64,000 bases of DNA, from NCBI GenBank assembly GCA_038234715.1, contig JBBQTD010000006.1:1-64000 (forward strand), read 5' to 3'. The DNA is from SZAS-103 sp038234715 (GTDB taxonomy: Bacteria; Pseudomonadota; Gammaproteobacteria; Xanthomonadales; Xanthomonadaceae). Numbering within the stretch: position 1 is the stretch's first letter; every line of letters begins with the position of its first letter. The notes under the pieces were generated by a model. It was given only the letters and a program-made list of their open reading frames with translations. It had not been told where the DNA came from and did not search any database. Below, piece after piece: positions 27,968 through 36,687 of this stretch. Both the position numbers and the translations under genes were made by a program.

Positions 27968-28433
27968 GCCTAAACCGTCTGATTTTCGTCTGCAGGGCAC
28001 AACCAAGGCCGCTTCCATGCCGCGCCCGGCGCTTGAAGCGGCGGGTGGGGCTGGACTCGGCCGTCTCATCGAGCGCGCGCAAATGCTGGCGGCGCTGGAT
28101 CAGCGGCTGCGTCGATGCCTGCCGGACTCGTTGCAACCGCACTGCCGTCTGGGCAACGTGGGCGCCGGCAAACTGGTTTATCTAGTGGACGCTCCGGTCT
28201 GGAGTGCCAGATTGCGGCAACATGCAGACATCCTTCTGGATGCTGCGGCCGCGGCTGGCCTCGAGGCTGACGCGCTCATCGTGAAAGTGTGTCCACCGCT
28301 TGCGTCCAGGCCGGACCTTGAAGCGCCGAAACCGCTCTCTCAGGTAACCCGCGATGCGTTGCGGAAGACCGCCGAATCCGTGGCCGACCCCGAATTACGG
28401 GCCCAACTCCTGCGGCTGGCCTCCATGGCGTGA
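27966..28433 (+). CDS. DUF721 / DciA-like replication helicase loader
   Basis: 155 residues from ATG 27966. In-frame ATGs at 27954 and 27957 would give slightly longer forms. It matches the DUF721 (DciA) family in the segment LAALDQRLRRCLPDSLQPHCRLGNVGAGKLVYLVDAPVW (about residues 41-79). DciA proteins load or stimulate the replicative helicase DnaB in bacteria lacking DnaC. The usual C-terminus of the family is short and basic, which fits. It converges on lpxC at 28595, with about 160 bases between that show no clear terminator. Its start lies on the same four bases as the divergent M23 start, so its promoter must lie inside the M23 coding region. Confidence 0.78.
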   Translation: MPKPSDFRLQGTTKAASMPRPALEAAGGAGLGRLIERAQMLAALDQRLRRCLPDSLQPHCRLGNVGAGKLVYLVDAPVWSARLRQHADILLDAAAAAGLEADALIVKVCPPLASRPDLEAPKPLSQVTRDALRKTAESVADPELRAQLLRLASMA

Positions 28434-28594
28434 CCGTCGCGCAACTGCCGATACATGCGTTCGCTGCCCGCTCGAAGCGATCAGCGTCCCAGTCAAGCGA
28501 CCGGGAAACGGATATTACACCAAAAAGCGGACATGGGAAATCGCCAAGCAATTCCGTGACTTACATCACGGAGCCAGTTCCAGCGACGAGCCTT

Positions 28595-29506
28595 TCAAAC
28601 TGCCTGGGCAGGATGCGCGTACGAAATCGGCGCTTGGGCCGGGTCCTGGAAAGTCACTTCTTCCCATGCCGCGCGGTCGGCGAGCAGCGTCCGCAATAGT
28701 TGGTTGTTGAGCTGATGACCCGATTTGTGGCCATAGAACGCACCGATCAGGCTGTGACCGAGCAAATACAAATCTCCAATCGCGTCGAGGATCTTGTGCT
28801 TGACGAACTCATCCTCGTAACGAAGGCCGTCCTCGTTGAGGATGCGGTAGTCGTCGAGCACGATCGCGTTGTCCATGCTGCCGCCCAGGACCAGCTTGCG
28901 GTCGCGCAGCATCTCGATGTCTTTCATGAAACCGAAGGTGCGCGCCCGACTGACTTCCTTGACGAACGACGTCGTCGAGAAGTCGACTTCGGCCGAAGAT
29001 GTAGAACGCGTGAATATTGGGTGGTTGAAGTCGATTGTGAATCCGACCTTGAATCCGTCGAACGGTTCGAAGCGGGCCCATTTGTCGCCGTCCTCGACAC
29101 GGATGGGCTTCTTAATGCGGATAAACCGCTTTGCCGCGTTCTGTTCCTCGATACCAGCGGACTGGATAAGGAAGACGTACGGCCCAGCGGAGCCATCCAT
29201 GATTGGCACTTCAGGAGCAGAAAGATCCACGTACGCATTGTCGATACCGAGGCCCGCAAGCGCGGACAGCAGGTGTTCGACAGTCATGATCCGAACATTG
29301 CCCTTGGTCAGCGTCGTGGACAGGCTGGTGTCGCCGACGTGTTCAGCTCGAGCAAGGATTTCAACCGGTTGGGCGAAATCGACACGACGAAAGATGATGC
29401 CACTGTCAGGTGCCGCCGGGCGCAAGGTCAGGAAGACCTTTTCACCGGAGTGGATGCCCACGCCGGTTGCGCGGATGACATTCTTGAGCGTGCGCTGCTT
29501 GATCAT
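28595..29506 (-). CDS. lpxC: UDP-3-O-acyl-N-acetylglucosamine deacetylase
   Basis: 303 residues, the normal length. Starts MIKQRTLKNVIRATGVGIHSG. Zinc and catalytic residues are visible: TVEHLLSAL (His near 79), then HKILDAIGDLYLLGH, giving the H-x3-D zinc pair and a further His. IMDGSAGPYVF contains the catalytic Glu/Asp region. It catalyses the committed step of lipid A synthesis in the cytoplasm. It is the last gene of the dcw strand block, separated from ftsZ by a 306-base gap with a hairpin and its own promoter, so it can be expressed independently. Confidence 0.97.
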   Translation of the reverse strand: MIKQRTLKNVIRATGVGIHSGEKVFLTLRPAAPDSGIIFRRVDFAQPVEILARAEHVGDTSLSTTLTKGNVRIMTVEHLLSALAGLGIDNAYVDLSAPEVPIMDGSAGPYVFLIQSAGIEEQNAAKRFIRIKKPIRVEDGDKWARFEPFDGFKVGFTIDFNHPIFTRSTSSAEVDFSTTSFVKEVSRARTFGFMKDIEMLRDRKLVLGGSMDNAIVLDDYRILNEDGLRYEDEFVKHKILDAIGDLYLLGHSLIGAFYGHKSGHQLNNQLLRTLLADRAAWEEVTFQDPAQAPISYAHPAQAV

Positions 29507-29548
29507 AGTTGTGCGTTCTCCATGGAGGAGCGCGACAAGGCGGGGCCG

Positions 29549-29576
29549 AGAATAGCACGCGCTTTACCAAATTCAA
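29549..29576 (-). promoter_or_regulatory. Predicted sigma70 promoter for lpxC (extended -10)
   Basis: On the minus strand TTGAAT (29571-29576) and TATTCT (29549-29554) are 16 bases apart, and the -10 is preceded by TGC (extended -10). This leaves a leader of about 35 bases before the lpxC ATG. The region is AT-rich compared with its surroundings. Confidence 0.6.
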
Positions 29577-29707
29577 ACAATTCGGAAGCATCATTGTCTC
29601 ACCAATGAAACAATGCGGCCTATTGTTCTTGCAGCACCCTTACTTTTGCAAAATTGAAATCGTGATTCCCTATCGTCGTGTCTCGGTGAAGATAGCCGTA
29701 TCAGAAA

Positions 29708-29739
29708 GTCCGGACGCCCAACGGAGAAGGCGTCCGGAC
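29708..29739 (-). terminator. Candidate terminator downstream of ftsZ
   Basis: A perfect 11-bp inverted repeat, GTCCGGACGCC (29708-29718) and GGCGTCCGGAC (29729-29739), with a 10-base loop. On the minus strand the stem is followed by TTTCTGATA, a short T-tract. It begins 73 bases after the ftsZ stop and would separate the dcw operon from lpxC. The weak T-tract may allow read-through. Confidence 0.65.
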
Positions 29740-29812
29740 GACCTGTTCGGTCAGTATTGCTTCAAACCAGCGCATCTGGACCCGCTAGCAGACGGCTCTA
29801 CGAACAAATAGT

Positions 29813-31069
29813 TCAATCTGCCTGCCTCCGCAGAAACGCCGGGATATCCAGATAAGCGTCACCGCTTGCATCAAGCGCACTCGTGGCCGGTTCAGAACGC
29901 GCGCCATGACCGCCATGCGCACCGGCTACGGCGTGGTTTCGCAATCCCGAGAAACCCGGAGCCGGAGCGGTGGAATAAGAATTCTCGTGGAATTCCACCT
30001 GACCGTTGCTGCCATTGCGAACCAGCTTGACCTGTGGGCGCACCACTTCACGATCCGATCCGCGATCCGCGCCACGATCTGCGCCGCGAACCGGCTGCCG
30101 CGCTGCCTGGCGATTCAAGCCAGTCGCAACGACCGTCACCCGCACTTCGTCCTGCATGTCGGGGTCGAGCACGGTGCCAATTACCACAGTTGCGTCTTCC
30201 GAGGCGAACTCCTCGATCGTCCGGCCAACCTCGTCAAACTCGCGCATCGTGAAATCCGGGCCGGCTGTGATATTCACCAGAATGCCGTTGGCACCCGACA
30301 GGTTGACATCGTCGAGCAACGGATTGCTGATCGCCATCTCGGCCGCCGTCATCGCGCGCTCCTCGCCACGGGCAGTGCCCGAGCCCATCATAGCCATGCC
30401 CATCTCACTCATCACAGTGCGGACGTCGGCAAAGTCGACGTTGATAAGGCCAGGCCTGACGATCAGGTCGGCGATCCCCTGTACGGCACCGAGCAACACG
30501 TCATTGGCTGCCTTGAATGCCTGGGTCATGGTCGCTTCGCGGCCGAGCACGGTGATCAGCTTCTCGTTCGGGATAGTGATGAGAGAATCGCAGTGTTGTG
30601 CCAATTCCTCGATGCCCTTGAGCGCGACCTGCATGCGCCGACGGCCTTCGAACGGGAAAGGCTTGGTTACGACCGCGACCGTGAGGATGCCCATTTCCTT
30701 GGCCAACTGCGCGACGACAGGCGCAGCACCAGTCCCGGTACCACCGCCCATGCCCGCAGTGATGAACACCATGTCAGCGCCTTCAAGTGCCTCGACGATG
30801 CGTTCGCGATCCTCGAGAGCCGCTTGACGACCAACTTCAGGGTTGGCGCCAGCGCCCAGTCCTTTGGTGACGTTGCTGCCCAGTTGCAGCTGCAGCTTTG
30901 ATCCCGAGCTCTTGATCGCCTGCGAGTCGGTGTTGGCGGTGATGAACTCCACGCCTTCCACGCTGCTGCTGACCATGTGCGCGACCGCATTTCCGCCGCC
31001 GCCGCCAACGCCGATGACCTTGATGACCGCGCTCGGCGCGACTTTCTCTATCAGTTCAAAATGTGCCAT
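29813..31069 (-). CDS. ftsZ: Cell division GTPase FtsZ
   Basis: 418 residues. The tubulin-like domain starts at IKVIGVGGGGGNAVAHM. The GTP-binding G-box is GMGGGTGTGAAPV near residue 107, and the T7 loop is INVDFADVRTVMSEM. A variable linker (about residues 320-405) is rich in Gly/Ser/Ala/Arg and has an imperfect GADRGADRGSDR repeat. The conserved tail is YLDIPAFLRRQAD, which binds FtsA and other partners. FtsZ forms the division ring. The start has GGAGG eight bases upstream in the 117-base gap after ftsA, so ftsZ may have its own promoter there. Confidence 0.99.
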   Translation of the reverse strand: MAHFELIEKVAPSAVIKVIGVGGGGGNAVAHMVSSSVEGVEFITANTDSQAIKSSGSKLQLQLGSNVTKGLGAGANPEVGRQAALEDRERIVEALEGADMVFITAGMGGGTGTGAAPVVAQLAKEMGILTVAVVTKPFPFEGRRRMQVALKGIEELAQHCDSLITIPNEKLITVLGREATMTQAFKAANDVLLGAVQGIADLIVRPGLINVDFADVRTVMSEMGMAMMGSGTARGEERAMTAAEMAISNPLLDDVNLSGANGILVNITAGPDFTMREFDEVGRTIEEFASEDATVVIGTVLDPDMQDEVRVTVVATGLNRQAARQPVRGADRGADRGSDREVVRPQVKLVRNGSNGQVEFHENSYSTAPAPGFSGLRNHAVAGAHGGHGARSEPATSALDASGDAYLDIPAFLRRQAD

Positions 31070-31186
31070 GTCCGAATCCTCCGTTTGATTGTTGTCGTTC
31101 TAGTTTTGTGTTTGCTTCAGCCTTTCTTCCCGCACCCGCCGCCGCCTCGCCCCACCCGTCCCGTCGCCGCGCCACTCCCGGTATTG

Positions 31187-32422
31187 CTAAAACTCGCCTC
31201 GGTACCACGTTCTGACTTTCGTCCAAAGGGTTCCGACCCGGCCCGTGGGAACCACTGGCCGGCGCGGATGTTCGATCTGGCTGCCCCACAGCAGCAGGCC
31301 CACGCCGGATGCATGCACAGGATTGCCGACCACCTCGCCCAAACCGGACACGTGCTGCGGTATGCCCACGCGCACCGGCATGTGCAGCATTTCCTCGGCG
31401 AGCTCGACCACGCCCTCCATCTTCGAGGCGCCGCCCGTCAGCACGAGCCCCGCACGCACCAGCTCCTCGAACCCGGCGCGACGCAGTTCGGCCTGCACCA
31501 TCTCGAAGATTTCCTCGTAGCGGTTCTGCACCGCTTCGGCCAGGGCCTGCCGTGCTAGCCGCCGCGGTGGACGATCGCCAACACTTGGAACCTGGATGCT
31601 CTCCTCGGCCGTCGCCAACTGCGCCAACGCGCACGCATAACGCACCTTGATTTGCTCGGCTTCGGGTGTTGGCGTGCGAAGCAGGTGCGCAATATCGTTG
31701 GTGACCTGGTCGCCCGCGATCGGCAGCGAAGCCGAATGTCGTATTGCGCCCTGCACAAACACCGCGATGTCGGTGGTGCCTGCGCCAATATCCACCAGCA
31801 CGACACCAAGTTCCTTTTCATCGGCAGTCAGCACCGCCGTGCTGGATGCGATCGAGGAAAGGATCAGGTCGTCGACCTGCAGGTGGCAGCGATTGATGCA
31901 CTTGGCGATGTTTTGGGCGGCCGACTGCGCGCCCGTTACCAGATGTGCGCGTACCTCAAGCCGAACGCCCGACATCCCGACCGGATTGCGGATTCCTTCC
32001 TGCGAGTTGTCGACGATGTATTCCTGCGCAATCGCATGGATGATCTTCTGATCGGACGGAATCGCCACCGCCTTTGCGGCCTGCAGGACGTTCTCGAGGT
32101 CCGCATAGGTGACCTCGCCATCCTTGATCGGCACGATGCCCGGCGAATTGCGGCACTGCGTATGGCTGCCGGAGATGCTGGCGTACACCGAACTGATCTC
32201 GCAACCGGCCATCATCTCGGCTTCCTGCACCGCGCGCTGGATGGACTGCACGGTCGATTCGATATCGACCACGACGCCGCGTTTCAGTCCGCGCGATTCG
32301 TGCGAACCGATCCCGATCACTTCGATTGGATTGCCTGGCGAATATTCGCCAACAAGCGCCACGACTTTCGACGTGCCGATGTCGAGTCCCACGATCAGCG
32401 ACTTGTCGCCCTTGCGATTCAT
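31187..32422 (-). CDS. ftsA: Cell division protein FtsA
   Basis: 411 residues from ATG 32422, overlapping ftsQ by 4 bases. The open frame continues far upstream inside ftsQ and is not used. It is an actin-like ATPase: SLIVGLDIGTSKVVALVG (phosphate 1), the insert SHMR-type 1C domain with YIVDNSQEGIRNPVGM, VVLVDIGAGTTDIAVF (phosphate 2), and LVLTGGASKMEGV (adenosine). The C-terminal amphipathic membrane-targeting helix is the basic stretch GTLWTKVRTWYRGEF. It tethers FtsZ to the membrane and recruits later division proteins. Confidence 0.98.
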   Translation of the reverse strand: MNRKGDKSLIVGLDIGTSKVVALVGEYSPGNPIEVIGIGSHESRGLKRGVVVDIESTVQSIQRAVQEAEMMAGCEISSVYASISGSHTQCRNSPGIVPIKDGEVTYADLENVLQAAKAVAIPSDQKIIHAIAQEYIVDNSQEGIRNPVGMSGVRLEVRAHLVTGAQSAAQNIAKCINRCHLQVDDLILSSIASSTAVLTADEKELGVVLVDIGAGTTDIAVFVQGAIRHSASLPIAGDQVTNDIAHLLRTPTPEAEQIKVRYACALAQLATAEESIQVPSVGDRPPRRLARQALAEAVQNRYEEIFEMVQAELRRAGFEELVRAGLVLTGGASKMEGVVELAEEMLHMPVRVGIPQHVSGLGEVVGNPVHASGVGLLLWGSQIEHPRRPVVPTGRVGTLWTKVRTWYRGEF

Positions 32423-33195
32423 GTGTGCGCCTGTTGCTTTGCTGCGTTGGAAGGAGATGCGCGGTGTTTGGGTGCCGCACTGGGCGAAGCCGTCGGCGTT
32501 TCTTGCCGGGTCAGCGAAAATCCGTTCGTGTAGCGCAGGTCCGCCCGCAGCAGGACGCCGCCCTGGCGTGCAGTGGAGATCTGCGGCAACAGGTGGGCGA
32601 ACCGGCGCAGTCGCTCCTGAGGATAGTTGCGACCGACCACGACCTCGGTGCCGTTGTCCAGGTGCAGGGTCCAGCTGCCGCGCTCGGTCAGGCTGACGCC
32701 CTGCACCCGCCGGCTGCTGCCAACAAACAGCGGCTGAACCTGGTTGTAGAGCGCGATCACGTCTGCGGTGCGGGTTTGCGGTCCATCGAGTTCGGGCAAG
32801 CTGGAGAGGTCCGGGCTGCCAGGGGCAGCGAACACCTGACCGTGCTCCGACAGCAGCTTGTCGTGGCCCCAGCGTGCGAATGGCCGGTGCTCCGTGAGGG
32901 TCACGATCAACTGGTCGGGCCAGCGCTTGCGCACTTCGACCCGCTCGACCCAGGGCATTGCGACGATCGCATTGCGGATCGGTTCCATCCGGATTGCGAA
33001 GAAACCGTCCTTCACCTGCGGCAGCACGGCTGCGCGCACCTGGTCGGCACTCACGCGTGCAAACGGGCCGCTGACTTCGAGCCGACGCATCGGCCAGCGA
33101 TCGCCCGCGATCCAGCCATTGAGCACCGCCACCACCGGCAAGGCCACCAGGCAGATCGCCAGGGTCCACGCGAGAAGGCGGACGACAAGGTTCAT
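32419..33195 (-). CDS. ftsQ: Cell division protein FtsQ
   Basis: 258 residues from ATG 33195, which overlaps the ddlB stop (ATGA). A short cytoplasmic tail and one membrane helix (LLAWTLAICLVALPVVAVLN) precede the POTRA domain (RRLEVSGPFARVSADQVRAAV...) and the beta domain (WVERVEVRKRWPDQLIVTLTEHRP). The C-terminus is rich in Ser/Ala/Pro/Lys/Gln, which is longer and more variable than in E. coli. FtsQ links early (FtsA, FtsK) and late (FtsB, FtsL) divisome components in the periplasm. Confidence 0.95.
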   Translation of the reverse strand: MNLVVRLLAWTLAICLVALPVVAVLNGWIAGDRWPMRRLEVSGPFARVSADQVRAAVLPQVKDGFFAIRMEPIRNAIVAMPWVERVEVRKRWPDQLIVTLTEHRPFARWGHDKLLSEHGQVFAAPGSPDLSSLPELDGPQTRTADVIALYNQVQPLFVGSSRRVQGVSLTERGSWTLHLDNGTEVVVGRNYPQERLRRFAHLLPQISTARQGGVLLRADLRYTNGFSLTRQETPTASPSAAPKHRASPSNAAKQQAHT

Positions 33196-34166
33196 GCTTC
33201 GGCCCAACTGCGGGCAATGCCAGTGAAATCACGCATGGAGGTTTCGAGGATTTCCCAGCACAGGGTCTCGAAGTCGATTCCGACCTGGCGTGCAGCCTTG
33301 GGCACCAACGAATGACTGGTCATTCCCGGAGCCGTGTTCACCTCGAGTAGCCACAGGTCCCCGGCGCGATCGCGCATAACGTCGACGCGCGCCCAACCCG
33401 AACAACCAGCCGCGCGGAATGCATCGAGCGCGAGCTTGCGGATCGCTTCTTCGGCAGCGCCGCTCAGTCCAGGACAAAGGTACTGGGTATCCTCCGCAAC
33501 GTATTTCGCGTGGTAGTCGTAGTACCCGCCCCCTGGCACGATCCGGATCGAAGGCAGGGCGACATCGCCAAGGACGCCGACGGTGAGTTCCTCGCCGACG
33601 ATCATCTGTTCCATCAACAGGTCGCCGGGATACCTTGCAGCCAATGCAACGCCTGCATCCAGATCGGCTTCGGAAAACACCCGGCTTACGCCAACGCTGG
33701 AACCCTCGCAGGCCGGCTTGACGATCACTGGCAGACCAATACGCACCGACGCCGCGCGCACGTCATCGCCCACCACGAGGCGTGCATAACGCGGCGTCGG
33801 TAAACCAAGCGCGATCCAGACCTGCTTGGTGCGTATCTTGTCCAGGGTCAGCGCCGAGCCGAGTACACCGGACCCTGTGTACGGGACCTGCAGCGATTGC
33901 AACGCACCTTGCAGAACTCCATTCTCGCCGTCGCCGCCGTGCAGGATGTTGAAGACGCGATCGAACCCGGTTCGACCAGATCTATTGGTACGCAGCGCTT
34001 CGAGCAGCGCCGGAATGCCATCGACTGCATGCGCATCAACGCCGCGCGCACGCAATGCGTCCAGCACATTGCTGCCGGAATTCAGCGAGACTTCGCGCTC
34101 GGACGACGTGCCACCCATCAGCACCGCGACGCGTCCGAATGTAAGAGGATCGTTGATCAGACTCAT
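33192..34166 (-). CDS. ddlB: D-alanine--D-alanine ligase
   Basis: 324 residues of the ATP-grasp family. Starts GRVAVLMGGTSSEREVSLNSG. It carries VFNILHGGDGENGVLQG, PVIVKPACEGSSVGVSRV, GGGYYDYHAKYV and the C-terminal metal-binding WLLEVNTAPGMTSHSLVP. It makes the D-Ala-D-Ala dipeptide for MurF. It overlaps murC and ftsQ by 4 bases each, so the cytoplasmic ligases are translated in one coupled stretch. Confidence 0.97.
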   Translation of the reverse strand: MSLINDPLTFGRVAVLMGGTSSEREVSLNSGSNVLDALRARGVDAHAVDGIPALLEALRTNRSGRTGFDRVFNILHGGDGENGVLQGALQSLQVPYTGSGVLGSALTLDKIRTKQVWIALGLPTPRYARLVVGDDVRAASVRIGLPVIVKPACEGSSVGVSRVFSEADLDAGVALAARYPGDLLMEQMIVGEELTVGVLGDVALPSIRIVPGGGYYDYHAKYVAEDTQYLCPGLSGAAEEAIRKLALDAFRAAGCSGWARVDVMRDRAGDLWLLEVNTAPGMTSHSLVPKAARQVGIDFETLCWEILETSMRDFTGIARSWAEA

Positions 34167-35593
34167 TTGCGACGCTCTCCAATGACCTGTTCGGCCAACT
34201 CCTGGGCGACATGGCCGATGTCCCCCGCACCGAGCAGCAGCAACAGGTCGCCGTCCGCGAGTACGTCGGCGAGGAGCGCCTGCAGCTCGCGCACATTTCC
34301 GACCAGTACCGGATCGATACGACCGCGCGCGCGGATCGCGCGCGCAAGCGCCCTTGCGTCGGCGCCCTGGATCGGCGTTTCGCCTGCGGCATAGACATCG
34401 GTCAACAGCAATGCGTCAGCCGCCGACAGCACATGCGCGAAGTCGTCGAAGAGGTCGCGCGTGCGGGTGTAGCGGTGCGGCTGGAAAGCGACCACGAGCC
34501 GGCGTTCCGGCCATCCGGCGCGCGCAGCGTCGAATACCGCTTGCAGCTCGCGCGGATGATGGCCGTAGTCGTCGACGAGCAGCGCCCGACCGTTTCCGAA
34601 ATCGTATTCGCCGAGCAGGTTGAAACGCCGCCCGATCCCCTGGAATTGTTCCAGCGCGTGGGCAATGGATTGTGGCGCGACCCCGAGCTGCCAGCCGATC
34701 GCCGCTGCGGCCAGCGCATTGAGTACGTTGTGGCGGCCAGGCAGATTCAGCGTGACCGCAATGGCATCTGTTTCGGGCAGCCGCAGAGTGAAGCGTGTGC
34801 GTCCCGCCTCTTGCACGACGTTGGTTGCACAGACGTCAACATCGTCGCCGAAGCCATAGCGCAGAATATGCCTGGGCATCGTCGCGGCGAGCGCCGCAAC
34901 TTCTGGATCGTCCACGCAAAGCACCGCAAGCCCGTAGAAGGGCAAGCGGTGCAGGAATTCCGAGAACGCCGCGCGCATGCGTTCGAAATCGCCACCGTAG
35001 TTCTCGAGATGGTCTGCGTCGATATTCGTGACGACTGCGATCTGTGGATTCAGCCGCAGGAAACTGCCGTCGCTTTCGTCGGCTTCGGCAACCAGCCATT
35101 TGCCGCCACCCAGCCGCGCATTCGCGCCGGCCGACAGCAGTTGTCCGCCGATCACGAATGTCGGGTCCATGCCGCCTTCGGACAGCACGCTTGCGATCAG
35201 CGATGTCGTCGTGGTTTTCCCATGCGTTCCAGCGACCGCGATTCCCCGCCGGAACCGCATGAGTTCGGCCAGCATCTCGGCGCGCGGCACCACCGGAATC
35301 CGTTGTGCGCGCGCGGCGAGGATCTCGGTGTTGTCGGCCTGGATCGCACTCGACACGACGACGACGCCAGCACCGGAAACGTGTTCAGCCGCATGGCCAC
35401 GATCCACCGTCGCTCCGAGTGCGGACAGCCGCCGCGTGCTGGGAGACTCGGCTGCATCCGACCCCGACACCTCGTAACCGAGGGTGAGCAGCACTTCGGC
35501 AATTCCACTCATGCCGACGCCGCCGATGCCGACAAAATGCACGCGCGCCGAGTTGCGCGCGGGATCGTCGGATTGGAGCAGGTGACGCATCAT
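34163..35593 (-). CDS. murC: UDP-N-acetylmuramate--L-alanine ligase
   Basis: 476 residues. N-terminal Rossmann-type UDP-binding motif VHFVGIGGVGMSGIAEVLL, P-loop VAGTHGKTTTTSL near residue 115, central VTNIDADHLENY and EQFQGIGRRFNLL, and the third domain VDDYGHHPRELQAV. It adds L-Ala to UDP-MurNAc. The ATG overlaps the murG stop (ATGA). The second amino acid would next be added by MurD, whose gene is not found in this cluster. Confidence 0.98.
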   Translation of the reverse strand: MMRHLLQSDDPARNSARVHFVGIGGVGMSGIAEVLLTLGYEVSGSDAAESPSTRRLSALGATVDRGHAAEHVSGAGVVVVSSAIQADNTEILAARAQRIPVVPRAEMLAELMRFRRGIAVAGTHGKTTTTSLIASVLSEGGMDPTFVIGGQLLSAGANARLGGGKWLVAEADESDGSFLRLNPQIAVVTNIDADHLENYGGDFERMRAAFSEFLHRLPFYGLAVLCVDDPEVAALAATMPRHILRYGFGDDVDVCATNVVQEAGRTRFTLRLPETDAIAVTLNLPGRHNVLNALAAAAIGWQLGVAPQSIAHALEQFQGIGRRFNLLGEYDFGNGRALLVDDYGHHPRELQAVFDAARAGWPERRLVVAFQPHRYTRTRDLFDDFAHVLSAADALLLTDVYAAGETPIQGADARALARAIRARGRIDPVLVGNVRELQALLADVLADGDLLLLLGAGDIGHVAQELAEQVIGERRK

Positions 35594-36687
35594 GGCCGCG
35601 CCTCCTCGATGCAGATCGCGGCCACATTCGCAGTCGCATTGGGTAGCGCCGCCGCGCGCGCGCGCTCCGCCATCGCGAGCAGCTTCAATCGGTCTGGCAA
35701 CAGCAATTCGGCCAATGCGCTGCGCAGGTGCGCATCAAGGTCGGATTGTTGCGGCAGCAGTCGTGCCGCACCGCGCTCGACGAGATACTCGGCGTTGCGG
35801 GTCTGGTGATCGTCCGTCGCGAGAGGGAAAGGAACCAGCAATGAGCCGATGCCAGCCGCGCACACTTCGGCCAACGTCATCGCGCCAGCGCGACAGACCA
35901 CCAGATCGGCCCATCCGTAGGCAGCTGCCATGTCCTGGATGAACGGTTCGATCGACGCGGCAACCCCCACATTGGCGTACGCGGCAATTGCCTCGGCGCG
36001 CAGGCTTTCACCGCATTGATGGCGCACTTCAACCTGTACTCCGGATAGACCCACCAAGGCCTTCGGTACCGCACCATTGAGCGCGCGTGCGCCCTGGCTG
36101 CCACCGAGCACCAGCAGGCGCATGGTTCCATCGCGACAGGCGAAACGCTCGATTGGCGGCGGCAGCATCGCGACTTCGGCACGCACGGGATTGCCGACCG
36201 TCTCGGCGCGACCGGAAAAACTGTTCGGGAATCCGCACAGCACGCGACGCGCGAATTTCGCAAGGACGCGATTGGTGAACCCTGGCGCCCGGTTTGCCTC
36301 GTGCACGATCAGTGGTCGCCGCAACAGCCACGCAGCAATGCCGCCCGGACCCGCCGCGAAGCCGCCCATGCTCAGGACGCTGCGTGGACGCTGCCGACGC
36401 AGGATCGCCAAGGCGTCGAACAATGCGCGGACCAGGCGGAACGGCGCAGCCAGCAGCTCCAACGTGCCCTTTCCACGCAAGCCGCCAATGCGCAACGTAT
36501 CGATCGCGATCCCGTGCGCAGGCACGAGTCGCGTTTCCATGCCACCTGCGGAACCCAGCCAGACCACGGGCACCTGCAACGCGGTCAGCGCACGCGCAAC
36601 GGCAATGCCGGGGAAAATGTGCCCGCCCGTCCCGCCGGCCAGGATCATGACCGGACGCGCGCCCACCGTGGCGCTCGCTGCGTTCAA
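35590..36687 (-). CDS. murG: Undecaprenyldiphospho-muramoylpentapeptide beta-N-acetylglucosaminyltransferase
   Basis: 365 residues. The proposed start is TTG 36687, because GGAG lies 7 bases upstream and the TTG overlaps the ftsW stop (TTGA). Downstream alternatives are GTG 36666 and ATG 36648 (MILAGGTGGHIFPG), but the latter leaves no N-terminal residues before the glycine loop. GT-B fold: ILAGGTGGHIFPGIAVA, SMGGFAAGPGGIAAW, LVLGGSQGARALN, and VVCRAGAMTLAEV for UDP-GlcNAc. It makes lipid II at the inner membrane. Confidence 0.96.
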   Translation of the reverse strand: MNAASATVGARPVMILAGGTGGHIFPGIAVARALTALQVPVVWLGSAGGMETRLVPAHGIAIDTLRIGGLRGKGTLELLAAPFRLVRALFDALAILRRQRPRSVLSMGGFAAGPGGIAAWLLRRPLIVHEANRAPGFTNRVLAKFARRVLCGFPNSFSGRAETVGNPVRAEVAMLPPPIERFACRDGTMRLLVLGGSQGARALNGAVPKALVGLSGVQVEVRHQCGESLRAEAIAAYANVGVAASIEPFIQDMAAAYGWADLVVCRAGAMTLAEVCAAGIGSLLVPFPLATDDHQTRNAEYLVERGAARLLPQQSDLDAHLRSALAELLLPDRLKLLAMAERARAAALPNATANVAAICIEEARP

